Of a stretch of 33,354 nucleotides of DNA, positions 8,160 to 16,966 are shown in pieces. The stretch comes from Lachnospiraceae bacterium. Its GTDB lineage: Bacteria; Bacillota; Clostridia; Lachnospirales; Lachnospiraceae. The stretch covers positions 1-33,354 of the forward strand of contig JAITGA010000035.1 in the NCBI GenBank assembly GCA_031280955.1, written 5' to 3'. A program made the translations under genes and the position numbers. Below the pieces are notes generated by a model that saw only the letters and a program-made list of their open reading frames with translations, was not told the DNA's origin and did no database searches. Numbering within the stretch: position 1 is the first letter of the stretch; each line of letters begins with the position of its first letter.

Positions 8160-11081
8160 ATGAACGATTACGAAAAAACCCCACTCTGGAACAATCAATT
8201 ATCGGTTGAAGAAAGACTCGATTACTTGATAAGTGAGCTGACTATCGAGGAGAAGTTGGTATCGCTGACGACCGGATGCGCCGATGTGCCCCGGTTGGGT
8301 ATCCGCACATTCCGCTTGGGCGGCGAGGCAGCCCACGGAATCGAAGCCCGTCATGATCAAGAACACAATCGCGGTACTCCTGAAAACACCACCTCATTCC
8401 CCCAACCGATAGGGATGAGCGGTAGTTTTGATGTTGATTTGATACGTGAGTGCGGCAGAATTGTTGGCGAGGAAGCCCGCGCTCTCTATGGTGAGAACTA
8501 TCCTCGTGGCTTGTCACGCTGGGCACCGACGATAGACATGGAAAGAGATCCTCGTTGGGGACGTACCGAAGAGGGATATGGGGAAGACCCGTATCTGGCA
8601 GGGGAGATGGCAGTCGGCTACATCAAGGGTATGCGTGGCGACCACCCGCAATACATCATGTGTGCGGCGACCTTGAAACATTTTTATGCAAATAATACCG
8701 AAAAAAAGCGGGCTTCCATTTCAGCCTCGATAGACGGACGTAACAAACACGAATACTACCTTGAACCTTTCCGTAAAGCAGTTGTTGAGGGCGGTGCGGA
8801 AGCATTGATGACCGCATACAATGAAATCAACGGAATCCCGGCGATACTCAATGATGAAGTACAAAAAATCTGCAAGGATGAATGGGGATTGGTTCATGCC
8901 GTTGCCGACGGTGGTGATTTTAGCCAAACTGTGACCGAACATCATTTCTTTGAAACCCATGCCGAGAGCTGCGCTGCCGCACTCAAAGCGGGAGTTGACT
9001 CTTTTCCCGACAAACCCGACTTGATTATCGCCGCCGGGCGTGAGGCTCTGGAGCGGGGGTTGATGACCGAAGAGGATCTCAACACTTCCCTCCGCAACAC
9101 ATTCCGCACCCGGATTCGCCTTGGTCTTTATGATAAAGACGGCGACTGCCCCTATGGAAAAATAGGCAGGGAATACCTAAACACCGCCGCAAGTCAGGAA
9201 ATAGGATTGCAAATGGCAAAAGCGGCGATGGTGCTTCTCAAAAACGAGGACAACCTATTGCCGGTCAAAGCCAAGCGTGGTGAAGAAATGATGCCGCTCC
9301 AGATAGCAGTGATAGGGCCTTTGGCTGATGTATGGCAAAAGGATTGGTACGGCGGCATCCCGCCATATCATGTCACCCCCCTTGCCGGTATCCGTGCGGA
9401 GTACCCGGATGCAGACATTAGCTATTGCGATGGTTTGTCAGAGGTGAAAATCATCTCCGGCGGACGTTATATCGGGCTTGATGCCGAGGCACGGCTCAAA
9501 ATGACTTCTGCTGATGAAGCAGAGACATTCATAGTAAATGACTGGGGCAGCAAGAGCTTGACGCTTAAAGCGAAAAGCAACGGACTTTATGTTACCCTCA
9601 ATGACGAGACCGGGGTTATCAGTGCAACCAAGGAAGAGGTTTTTGACTGGTTCGTCCGTGAAGTATGGAAAATAGAAGATATCGTGGAAACCAGTACGGC
9701 ACGAAAAATGTCACGCAGTTCGGGGATGGTGAATTGCCATGTCAAGAGCTGGAACGAAAAGCCGGTCATCATTGATGAAAATGGTTATTTGGTAGTGGCA
9801 GGGGATGATTTTGACCTCGCCAACCAAGTGATTTTTGCCAAGATTACTGTCCACGACGGCATTTTGGAAGCGGTTAACATGGTCTTTGGTGCTGATTATG
9901 CGTTCGTCTTTGCCGGTACCAATCCGGTTATCAACAGTAAGGAAACCCTCGACCGTGATACGTTGGAGTTACCGCCGTATCAACAGCTTTTGACCGAGAG
10001 GGTACGAAGTGTCAATCCGAACACGGTTTTGACCATTATCAGCAATTACCCGCACTCATTGGGCAAACTGGCAGAATCAGTTGCGGCGATTATCTTCACT
10101 GCTTCCGGAAGCCAGGATTTGGGGACTGCCATCGCCCAGACTATTTCCGGACAAGCGAATCCGGCAGGGCGGCTTTCGATGACATGGCACAGCGATGTTA
10201 GCCATTTGCCTGATATCAATGAATATGACATCATCAAAGGCAAGCGTACCTACCAGTATTTTGAGCGGGATGTGCTTTATCCGTTTGGTCACGGGCTTTC
10301 TTACAGTCGCTTCACCTACAACAATTTCACGGCGGTTTTGGATCAAGAGGCGGGCAAAGTACGGGTCAGTCTGACGGTTCGCAACAGCGGCTACTATTTG
10401 GCAGATGAAGTCGTCCAAATCTATGCACGCAAGGAAAACCCCCGGGTAAAACGTCCGATTCGTCAGTTGAAGGCATTTACCCGCATCAAAGATATGAAAC
10501 CGGGTGAACGGCGTGAAGTAGAGCTAGAGATTGCTCTTGATAACCTGCGTTATTATGATGTCATTTCCGAACAGATGGTTTTGGAAAATGGTGAGTATAC
10601 TTTCTCTGCGGGAGCATCGGCGAAGGATATCCGCGGGCAATGTACGATAGCCATCCCGGGTGCGAAAGTGCCTGTCCGTGACCCGTATCTGTACACCAAA
10701 GCACTCAACTACGATGATTACCGTAATGTATATCTCCATCGCGGCAACCAAAACCCCGATGGTAGTTATGTGACCTGTGTTTCCCCGAATGTGAGCTTTG
10801 ATTCAACGAGCCGTTACTCATCATGCAAGCTGATTTTCAATGACTACCTTTTCACCAAGACGCCGATCAAAATATGTCTTGATGTCAAACCTGATGATGT
10901 GTGTAAATTGGTAGTTTTCGTCAATATGGCGATGGTAGCGTCAGAAGATTTCATGGCAGAGGATGAGTACTCAACCAAGGAAATTTTGATCAATGCTGAA
11001 AAGGTGGTAACAGGTAGAAAAGTGTCTGTCCATATCCAGATTTATGGGCAAATGAAGATTACCGGATTCATATTTGCGTAA
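8160..11081 (+). CDS. GH3 family beta-glucosidase-like enzyme
   Basis: A 973-residue glycoside hydrolase family 3 protein. The N-terminal barrel shows WAPTIDMERDPRWGRTEEGY (121-140) and LKHFYANN (172-179). The expected nucleophile falls at Asp250 in AVADGGDFSQ, where many relatives have SDW. The second domain begins near 350 (KAAMVLLKNEDNLLPVK) and is interrupted at about 440-580 by a beta-rich insert. A fibronectin-III-like domain follows (about 730-830), then an extra C-terminal domain of about 110 residues rich in beta strands. There is no signal peptide. Removing backbone beta-glucose after GH31 has taken off xylose fits the locus; beta-xylosidase activity cannot be excluded. It is transcribed away from GH31 and ends at a shared terminator. 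No clear Shine-Dalgarno stronger than GAAGGG precedes the ATG. Confidence 0.9.
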   Translation: MNDYEKTPLWNNQLSVEERLDYLISELTIEEKLVSLTTGCADVPRLGIRTFRLGGEAAHGIEARHDQEHNRGTPENTTSFPQPIGMSGSFDVDLIRECGRIVGEEARALYGENYPRGLSRWAPTIDMERDPRWGRTEEGYGEDPYLAGEMAVGYIKGMRGDHPQYIMCAATLKHFYANNTEKKRASISASIDGRNKHEYYLEPFRKAVVEGGAEALMTAYNEINGIPAILNDEVQKICKDEWGLVHAVADGGDFSQTVTEHHFFETHAESCAAALKAGVDSFPDKPDLIIAAGREALERGLMTEEDLNTSLRNTFRTRIRLGLYDKDGDCPYGKIGREYLNTAASQEIGLQMAKAAMVLLKNEDNLLPVKAKRGEEMMPLQIAVIGPLADVWQKDWYGGIPPYHVTPLAGIRAEYPDADISYCDGLSEVKIISGGRYIGLDAEARLKMTSADEAETFIVNDWGSKSLTLKAKSNGLYVTLNDETGVISATKEEVFDWFVREVWKIEDIVETSTARKMSRSSGMVNCHVKSWNEKPVIIDENGYLVVAGDDFDLANQVIFAKITVHDGILEAVNMVFGADYAFVFAGTNPVINSKETLDRDTLELPPYQQLLTERVRSVNPNTVLTIISNYPHSLGKLAESVAAIIFTASGSQDLGTAIAQTISGQANPAGRLSMTWHSDVSHLPDINEYDIIKGKRTYQYFERDVLYPFGHGLSYSRFTYNNFTAVLDQEAGKVRVSLTVRNSGYYLADEVVQIYARKENPRVKRPIRQLKAFTRIKDMKPGERREVELEIALDNLRYYDVISEQMVLENGEYTFSAGASAKDIRGQCTIAIPGAKVPVRDPYLYTKALNYDDYRNVYLHRGNQNPDGSYVTCVSPNVSFDSTSRYSSCKLIFNDYLFTKTPIKICLDVKPDDVCKLVVFVNMAMVASEDFMAEDEYSTKEILINAEKVVTGRKVSVHIQIYGQMKITGFIFA

Positions 11082-11119
11082 GCGAAAGAAATAGAGCTTA
11101 TAGAGTAATCAGCGTATTT

Positions 11120-11149
11120 TCAAGCTTGTGAATGTATTCACAGGCTTGA
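11120..11149. terminator. Bidirectional terminator overlapping the regulator's 3' end
   Basis: Arms 11120-11132 and 11137-11149 pair over 13 bases with one G-U wobble around a TGTA loop, followed by ATTTTGTT on the plus strand. The right arm also encodes the last codons of the AraC-type gene. Confidence 0.7.
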
Positions 11150-12379
11150 ATTTTGTTGATTTCTTCGATAGTCCATCGGGCTGATACCGACGTATTTCTT
11201 GAATTTTTTGTGGAGGCAATCGACATTGGCAAAGCCCGCTCGCTCGGCAACTTCATAAACCTTCAAGTTACTCTCGGAAAGCAATGACTTAGCGTGATTT
11301 ATCCGGCACATATCAACATATACACCGAACTTTTCCCCCGCTCTTTTATGAACTAATTTGCCCAGATAATCATTGTTATAACCAAAAAGAGGAGCGATGG
11401 AAGTAAGGGTAATCGGTGACTGAAAATTATGGTTGATGTAGTGAAAAACATTGTCCATTACCATATCACGGGTAAAGCTTTTGGCTTGACTTTGAATCAG
11501 GTCAATCTGGGCGGCAGCAAAGCGAAAAATCTCGTAGAGGCACAGACTGTTTTCGATATGGTTGATGACCACGGAATTGGCAGGGAAAGGAATGAAAGAA
11601 CCATGATATATTTGGTTTAGTTGTTCCTTCATTTCAAAGTACAGGTCTACCAAGAAATGCTTAACCGTAGCTTCGTCATCAGCTGTACTGCATAGATAAC
11701 TCTCTAAGTCTGCCAATGCCGCATTTAGCTGACATGACTTATGTAGAATAATGGCGGTAGTGAGTTGCTGTTGAAACTCTTTTAAATGTTCCTGACACAA
11801 GCGGTCTTCACTTTGGCTCATGAGTGAAAGTTCATGATGACCCAAGGTATGCTTATCTTTGGTACAAAAAAAACGGTAACGGTAAAGTGAAAGCGCAGTA
11901 TCGTAGGAATGATGGATGTCGCTCATTTCTGAAACAGGAACGCCATAGGTTAAGAAGATTGAGTGTGCCGGACTACCCTCTTGGGGGTCGTGTTGCTGGT
12001 AGTGGGCGAGGAAACGCTCAAAGCTCTGCAAAGCATGTGCGTTTTTTAGCAATGTCACCTGCCTTGAACCAATCGTTACTTGCTCAAAAAACTGATTATC
12101 CGATGAATCAATCAACAGGAGCTCGGCGAGGTTGTACCGGGGTTCTTTTTTGCCTGCGAAATCCTCAGAGATTACAACCTGGTAAACATCGGCGGCAAAA
12201 CCCAGTTGCGTAGCAATTTCTGTTAGCTTATGATGGCTTGCATGACCGCCAAACAACTCTCCTGTGATTAACTCTCGCAGTATCGTTGTTTTTGCCTTTT
12301 GACGAAAAAACTCATGATGGTTATGCTGTCGGGTTTTCTTTTCTTTGCGCTCATGCGGCACAGGGGGTTGGGTTTTCAT
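11138..12379 (-). CDS. AraC/YesN-type transcriptional regulator
   Basis: A 413-residue protein ending in the two helix-turn-helix modules of the AraC family (about residues 310-405): ITLTSIAPLFGYNNDYLGKL, then VYEVAERAGFANVDCLHKKF and the closing GISPMDYRR. The N-terminal 300 residues carry no receiver domain that I can see and are likely an unrecognised sensor or dimerisation region. It sits among the GH31, GH3 and GH29 genes and is their likely regulator, probably as an activator. Its promoter places the transcription start on the A of the ATG, and no ribosome binding site is present, so the mRNA may be leaderless. Confidence 0.9.
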   Translation of the reverse strand: MKTQPPVPHERKEKKTRQHNHHEFFRQKAKTTILRELITGELFGGHASHHKLTEIATQLGFAADVYQVVISEDFAGKKEPRYNLAELLLIDSSDNQFFEQVTIGSRQVTLLKNAHALQSFERFLAHYQQHDPQEGSPAHSIFLTYGVPVSEMSDIHHSYDTALSLYRYRFFCTKDKHTLGHHELSLMSQSEDRLCQEHLKEFQQQLTTAIILHKSCQLNAALADLESYLCSTADDEATVKHFLVDLYFEMKEQLNQIYHGSFIPFPANSVVINHIENSLCLYEIFRFAAAQIDLIQSQAKSFTRDMVMDNVFHYINHNFQSPITLTSIAPLFGYNNDYLGKLVHKRAGEKFGVYVDMCRINHAKSLLSESNLKVYEVAERAGFANVDCLHKKFKKYVGISPMDYRRNQQNSSL

Positions 12380-12385
12380 ACTTTT

Positions 12386-12414
12386 ATTATATGAAATATA
12401 GGAGGAGTTTGCAA
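12386..12414 (-). promoter_or_regulatory. Promoter of the AraC-type gene, predicting a leaderless mRNA
   Basis: Minus-strand TTGCAA (12409-12414) and perfect TATAAT (12386-12391) are 17 bases apart. Only six bases separate the -10 box from the ATG, so the +1 falls on the start codon. Confidence 0.75.
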
Positions 12415-12484
12415 CTTGTTTCAGAGGAGTATTAGAAGAGGGTTTTTGATGAGTATTTTTTAGGAGAGTTTGCGCTATTTACTC

Positions 12485-12513
12485 TGGATAAGCGATAGGC
12501 TTTGTGTTATGCT
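12485..12513 (+). promoter_or_regulatory. Weak candidate promoter of the GH29 gene
   Basis: TGGATA (12485-12490) and TATGCT (12508-12513) are 17 bases apart, each matching the consensus at four of six positions. Confidence 0.35.
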
Positions 12514-12566
12514 TAATGTAGTAGTGGCAATCGCAAATCTGCGGGTGACAGGAAAAGGAGTAAAAG

Positions 12567-14045
12567 ATGGATAACGCCGCTTACCTAAAGCAAATCGAGG
12601 ATGTTATCGAAAAGGGAAAGTATAAAGATGATTGGTCATCGCTCTTTGCTTTTCAAGTGCCGGAGTGGTATCGTGCGGCAAAGTTTGGGATATTTATCCA
12701 CTGGGGATTATACAGCGTTCCCGCATTCAACAATGAATGGTATTCACGGAACATGTATGTGAAGGATTCGCCGGAATATGAACACCATATCAAGACCTAC
12801 GGAGCACACAAGGATTTTGGCTACAAGGATTTCATTCCTCTTTTTACTGCTGATAAATGGGATGCCGCCACATGGGCGGAGCTGTTCAAACAAGCGGGAG
12901 CGCGGTATGTCGTCCCGGTTGCGGAACACCATGACGGTTTTCAAATGTATGATTCGCAGCTGTCAGACTGGAATGTGGCAAAGATGGGACCCAAGCGTGA
13001 TATCCTCGGTGAGTTGAAAGAGGCACTCGAAGAAAGGGAACTCACGTTTGCGGCTTCTTCCCATCGTGCTGAACACCATTGGTTCATGGGGGTGGGGCAG
13101 GAGTTTGAGTCTGATATCAAAGAACCGCTGGTGCGCGGCGACTTCTACTGGCCGTCGATAAGCGAACAGCCCGATCAACAAAAGTTGCGGACGAAACCTC
13201 ACCCGACAGCGGAGTTCCTCGATGACTGGCTATTGCGGACATGTGAAATCATCGACAAATATCAACCGAAGCTTCTCTATTTCGATTGGTGGATACAGCA
13301 TGAGGCATACAAAGGACATTTGAAGAAAATTGCCGCATATTATTACAATCGTGGAGTGGAGTGGGGATTTCCGACAGCGATTTGTTATAAGCATGATGCG
13401 TTCGCTTTTGGTAGTGCTATCATAGATGTAGAACGGGGGCGGTTTGCAGCGGCGAAGCCTTATTACTGGCAAACAGATACGGCGGTGGCGCGCAACTCAT
13501 GGTGCTACACGACGAGCCTTGACTATAAGAGCAGTCACGAGATTATCTGCTACCTCATTGATGTGGTTAGCAAAAACGCCAATCTTTTGCTCAATATCGG
13601 ACCAAAAGCGGACGGCGAGATACCCGAAGCTGACCGTCGGATTTTGCTCGATATCGGGGAATGGCTCGCTGTGAACGGAGAAGCAATTTATGATAGCTGT
13701 TGTTGGCGTTGCTCCGAAGAAGGCCCGACCAAGGCAGCAGAGGGACAGTTCACCGATGGCAAGGCCGGTAGTGGATATACGAGTGAGGATTTTCGTTTCA
13801 CGGCGGCAAATGGTTGTATCTACGCAATATGTATGGCATGGCCTGCTGACGGGCGAGTCACAGTCAAGTCGCTGGGTGAGTCCGGCGACCCCAATCAACC
13901 ATCTTTTCATGGCTTAATAGAACAGGTGGAAATATTGGGCTGCGACATTCAAGTCGAATGGTATGCGGACAAAGACGGACTCCATGTAACTGCTCCGGGG
14001 ATATCAAGTGATTATCCGCTAACGATAAAAGTACGGGTAGGATAA
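12567..14045 (+). CDS. GH29 alpha-L-fucosidase
   Basis: A 492-residue enzyme of family 29. Typical segments are WYRAAKFGIFIHWGLYSVPA (34-53), NEWYSRNMY (56-64), the sugar-binding AEHHDGFQMYDS (119-130), and the nucleophile region KLLYFDWWIQ with Asp240. Near the end of the catalytic domain is LLLNIGPKADGEIP. A beta-sandwich C-terminal domain completes the usual length. There is no signal peptide, so it would release L-fucose from oligosaccharides already inside the cell. AAAAGGAG is six bases before the ATG. Together with alpha-xylosidase and beta-glucosidase this points to fucosylated xyloglucan, though fucose on host or algal glycans is an alternative. Confidence 0.92.
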   Translation: MDNAAYLKQIEDVIEKGKYKDDWSSLFAFQVPEWYRAAKFGIFIHWGLYSVPAFNNEWYSRNMYVKDSPEYEHHIKTYGAHKDFGYKDFIPLFTADKWDAATWAELFKQAGARYVVPVAEHHDGFQMYDSQLSDWNVAKMGPKRDILGELKEALEERELTFAASSHRAEHHWFMGVGQEFESDIKEPLVRGDFYWPSISEQPDQQKLRTKPHPTAEFLDDWLLRTCEIIDKYQPKLLYFDWWIQHEAYKGHLKKIAAYYYNRGVEWGFPTAICYKHDAFAFGSAIIDVERGRFAAAKPYYWQTDTAVARNSWCYTTSLDYKSSHEIICYLIDVVSKNANLLLNIGPKADGEIPEADRRILLDIGEWLAVNGEAIYDSCCWRCSEEGPTKAAEGQFTDGKAGSGYTSEDFRFTAANGCIYAICMAWPADGRVTVKSLGESGDPNQPSFHGLIEQVEILGCDIQVEWYADKDGLHVTAPGISSDYPLTIKVRVG

Positions 14046-14070
14046 ACTTTAGATTTTGCAGACACAAAAC

Positions 14071-15063
14071 ATGAATTACATTATCTTGGATCTCGAATGG
14101 AATCAAGGCAGCGGCACCGGAGCGGGAACAACCGTCAAGGAGCTTCCTTTTGAAGTGATTGATATCGGTGCTATCAAGCTGGATCAAAATCGCTACATAA
14201 TCTCGGAGTTCAATCAACTGGTCAAACCCAGCGTGTATACACGGATGCATTATATGACCGGAAGAATTATTCATTTACAAATGCGTGATTTGATGAAAGG
14301 GAATCCTTTCCTGCAAGTGATGACACAGTTCCTCGAATGGTGCGGTGATGATTACATATTTTGCACCTGGGGGTCTACGGATTTGGTGGAACTACAGCGG
14401 AATATGCGTTATTATTTCATGTCTGCGCTTAGTAGCGGGCCGCTTCCGTATCTTGATGTGCAGAAGCTATTTAGTATTGCCTATGAAGACAGAAAAAGCC
14501 GTCGTTCGTTAGAATCGGCAATCGACTTTTTACGCCTTCCCAAGGATATCCCTTTTCACCGCGCTTTCAGCGATGCTTATTATACAGCAAAAATACTGAG
14601 TGTCTTGCCTGAGGGGGTACTGGGCAATCATTCATATGACTTCTTTACCCTCCCGGCGAAGCGGGAAGAGGAAATCCACGTCCGTTTTGAAAATTACCAC
14701 AAGTATATCTCCGCTGAGTTTAGCAATCGTCAAGCTGCCATCAGCGACCGTGAGGTAATGAGTACCCGCTGTTACCTTTGTGCAGAAAAGCGGAATTTGA
14801 AACGGAAAATCAAGTGGTTTTCCAATAACGGCAAGCATTTTCTCTGTGTTTCCTATTGTCCTGTTCATGGCTTTATGAAATCAAAACTACGCCTCAAAAA
14901 GAGTGAAAACGGCGGTGTTTTCGTGGTCAAAACCTCCAAGATGATTGAAGAAAAAAACTTTTTGGAAATTCGTGAAAAGAAAGAAAAGAAAGCAGAAGCC
15001 TTGAGCATGACGGAAAATGATGTCTTACTCAACAAATCAAGCATGGAAAACAATCACAAATAA
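14071..15063 (+). CDS. DEDDh-family 3'-5' exonuclease with Cys-rich C-terminal domain
   Basis: A 330-residue protein. The exonuclease motifs are DLEW (Asp7, Glu9), WGSTD (Asp104) and HRAFSDA (His163, Asp168), the DEDDh set of KapD/DnaQ-type nucleases that trim single-stranded DNA or RNA with two metal ions. After residue 230 there is a possible zinc site: Cys234-x2-Cys237, then Cys259-x3-Cys263 with His266, followed by a basic and Glu-rich tail. ATG 14071 begins the protein exactly at the conserved NYIILDLEW strand; TTG 14056 would add five residues. No clear ribosome binding site is seen. It starts 25 bases after GH29 and overlaps the dacF stop by 10 bases. Substrate and role are unknown. 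Confidence 0.86.
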   Translation: MNYIILDLEWNQGSGTGAGTTVKELPFEVIDIGAIKLDQNRYIISEFNQLVKPSVYTRMHYMTGRIIHLQMRDLMKGNPFLQVMTQFLEWCGDDYIFCTWGSTDLVELQRNMRYYFMSALSSGPLPYLDVQKLFSIAYEDRKSRRSLESAIDFLRLPKDIPFHRAFSDAYYTAKILSVLPEGVLGNHSYDFFTLPAKREEEIHVRFENYHKYISAEFSNRQAAISDREVMSTRCYLCAEKRNLKRKIKWFSNNGKHFLCVSYCPVHGFMKSKLRLKKSENGGVFVVKTSKMIEEKNFLEIREKKEKKAEALSMTENDVLLNKSSMENNHK

Positions 15064-16544
15064 TACCCTTTGAAGCGGTCGCGGCGTTTCCTGCGGGTCG
15101 GTTTTTTGCGGCGTTTTTTGCGATAGCGGCGATTATAACGATAATCCTTGATGGCAGTACGGATAAAGAAGAAAAGTATCACCGCTAGGGCAATTCCGAC
15201 GATAAGAAAAACGGCTTGCCTGACATTGATGAAGACGACATTTTCTTCAATGACGGGAGCGACTTCTTCCTCGATAACAGGCATATTATGGTCGAAATCA
15301 AAGGTCGAACGATTGGGTGTTGCATAATCTATCGTTGCCATTCCCAGGAAAACATCATTGTAGCGATAAGTGATTTCTGCCACCGCCGCCCGACGGTCTG
15401 TTTGATAGGAAATCTCAGTAGCCAAATCATCAAAGTCAGCGTATCTGGGCATTACAAGATGGTCACTGCGATTGAGGGACAAAAAGGGACTGGAATCACC
15501 GAAGATATCATTGCCGGTATGGAAGAAGCCGGCATTTTCTATCGTGTAACGGGTTTCATTGTCGGCGACATTGACAATCTGGAAGTTGGAAAAACCATAA
15601 TCGAACAATGTTACCGTATCATGGAACTGGTCGGGCGATTCCTGTTTGAAAATTACACATACCAAGCGCATCCCATCCATCTCGGCGCAAGTCACAAGGG
15701 TCTGGCGTGAGAGATTCGTGTAACCGGTCTTGCCGCCGACTATAGTATATTCAGTTTCAAACTCACCGATGATTAGACGATGGCGGTTACGCATGAATAT
15801 CTCATTGGGCTGGGTTTCCGTGGCAGGGATGGTATAAGTAACGGTGTTGCCGATTTTTGCCAACATTTCATTACGAAAAAAGGCAGCGGCAATCAGCGCC
15901 ATATCATAAGCGGTGGTGTAATGCTCTTCGTCAGAAAGACCATGCGCATTGATAAAGTTGGTACTGCGAGCCCCCAGTTCGGCAGCTCTGTCGGTCATCA
16001 TTTGGGCGAAAGTTTCCATATCACCGCCGACAAACTCGGCGATACCGTTGGAAACTTCATTGGCAGAGGCTACCATTTGCGCATAGAGGGCGTGTTCCAT
16101 ACTAAGTGACTGCCCGGCACTGATGCCGATATTGGCACTATCCCAACTGATGGAGGTAACAGCAGTCCGCGAAAAAGGGACGATGTCATTGAGACTGGCA
16201 TTTTCTATTGCCATCAGACAAGTCATAAGTTTGGTAGTGGAAGCGGGGTACTGTTTTCCATGAATATCTTTGGCGTATAGTATCACTCCCGTGTTCACTT
16301 CATATAAAATGGCGGCAGCAGCTCCGATAGCCGGACCGGAGGGCCAATCATCAATTTGATTCGACTCGATCGGTAATAGTTTCCGTGCCTCAGCGGCTTC
16401 GCGGTTTTGGTCAAGAGTGGCAAAAGCAATTAGAGACGGGGTGATAAAGAAAGTAAAAAGCAAAGCAAGGGCAACGATGGAAGTTGCCGCCGTGACTGTT
16501 CTTGATAGAAATATGCGCATCAAAGTCATGGTTTTTCTGCTCAT
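15054..16544 (-). CDS. dacF: D-alanyl-D-alanine carboxypeptidase (PBP5/DacF type)
   Basis: A 496-residue penicillin-binding protein that trims the terminal D-Ala of peptidoglycan stem peptides. An N-terminal membrane/signal segment (about 18-41) is followed by the peptidase S11 motifs: Ser102-Thr-Thr-Lys105, Ser160-Ala-Asn162 and Lys272-Thr-Gly274. A second hydrophobic segment (about 437-459) anchors the C-terminus and is followed by an extremely basic tail rich in KKRRKKP and RRKRRDR. A longer reading to 16589 is ruled out because it would cross the promoter at 16552-16580; the ATG at 16544 coincides with the predicted transcription start. It is convergent with, and overlaps by 10 bases, the exonuclease gene. 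The symbol is given for family, not strict orthology. Confidence 0.92.
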   Translation of the reverse strand: MSRKTMTLMRIFLSRTVTAATSIVALALLFTFFITPSLIAFATLDQNREAAEARKLLPIESNQIDDWPSGPAIGAAAAILYEVNTGVILYAKDIHGKQYPASTTKLMTCLMAIENASLNDIVPFSRTAVTSISWDSANIGISAGQSLSMEHALYAQMVASANEVSNGIAEFVGGDMETFAQMMTDRAAELGARSTNFINAHGLSDEEHYTTAYDMALIAAAFFRNEMLAKIGNTVTYTIPATETQPNEIFMRNRHRLIIGEFETEYTIVGGKTGYTNLSRQTLVTCAEMDGMRLVCVIFKQESPDQFHDTVTLFDYGFSNFQIVNVADNETRYTIENAGFFHTGNDIFGDSSPFLSLNRSDHLVMPRYADFDDLATEISYQTDRRAAVAEITYRYNDVFLGMATIDYATPNRSTFDFDHNMPVIEEEVAPVIEENVVFINVRQAVFLIVGIALAVILFFFIRTAIKDYRYNRRYRKKRRKKPTRRKRRDRFKGYYL

Positions 16545-16551
16545 ACATGGA

Positions 16552-16580
16552 ATTATAGTATATAAAGACAGGATAGGCAA
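16552..16580 (-). promoter_or_regulatory. Promoter of dacF, predicting a leaderless mRNA
   Basis: Minus-strand TTGCCT (16575-16580) and perfect TATAAT (16552-16557), spaced 17. Seven bases separate the -10 box from ATG 16544, so transcription should start on the A of the start codon. Confidence 0.75.
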
Positions 16581-16639
16581 GGAAAGCAAGTAGTGAATAG
16601 GTAAAGGTGAGGGATAAAGTTACAGTTCAGATTTATGAA

Positions 16640-16760
16640 GAAATGCTACGGTTCGTCATTGCGAGGCGGTTTTATACGCCGAAGCAATCTATTTGTTTGA
16701 GATGGGATTCTGCGACTACTCCGCTGCAACGCAGCAACCGCTGCAAGTAGCGGTGCAGAG
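16640..16760. repeat. REP-like repetitive extragenic element
   Basis: The core 16654-16689 (CGTCATTGCGAGGCGG, then CGCCGAAGCAATC) forms a GGCG/CGCC hairpin and recurs nearly unchanged at 30312-30346. GAAATGCTAC just upstream (16640-16649) also precedes the copy at 30213. A second degenerate inverted element (ATTCTGC near 16709 to GCAGAGTGA near 16755) follows. The remainder of the 16581-16966 gap shows a 10-base direct repeat, CAATAGATTA at 16901 and 16931, and no gene. Confidence 0.75.
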
Positions 16761-16966
16761 TGATGAGTTCTATTACATTATTTCAACATAGGGTTTTACA
16801 GTAATGGACGAATGACGACGAGGGTTGAGAAGCGGGTGGCGGGTGGCGTTGACAAAATACTGGCTTGACATATAATAATGATACAAACGTTTAGCAATAT
16901 CAATAGATTATTCAAGCGTATTTGGTGAAACAATAGATTAGGCTCTATTTTAAGGAGAAATATAGT

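Noticed and set aside
16865..16893. TTGACA at 16865 as promoter of the 16967 gene
   Set aside because: No acceptable -10 box occurs 16-18 bases downstream; the nearby TATAAT directly abuts the -35-like sequence.
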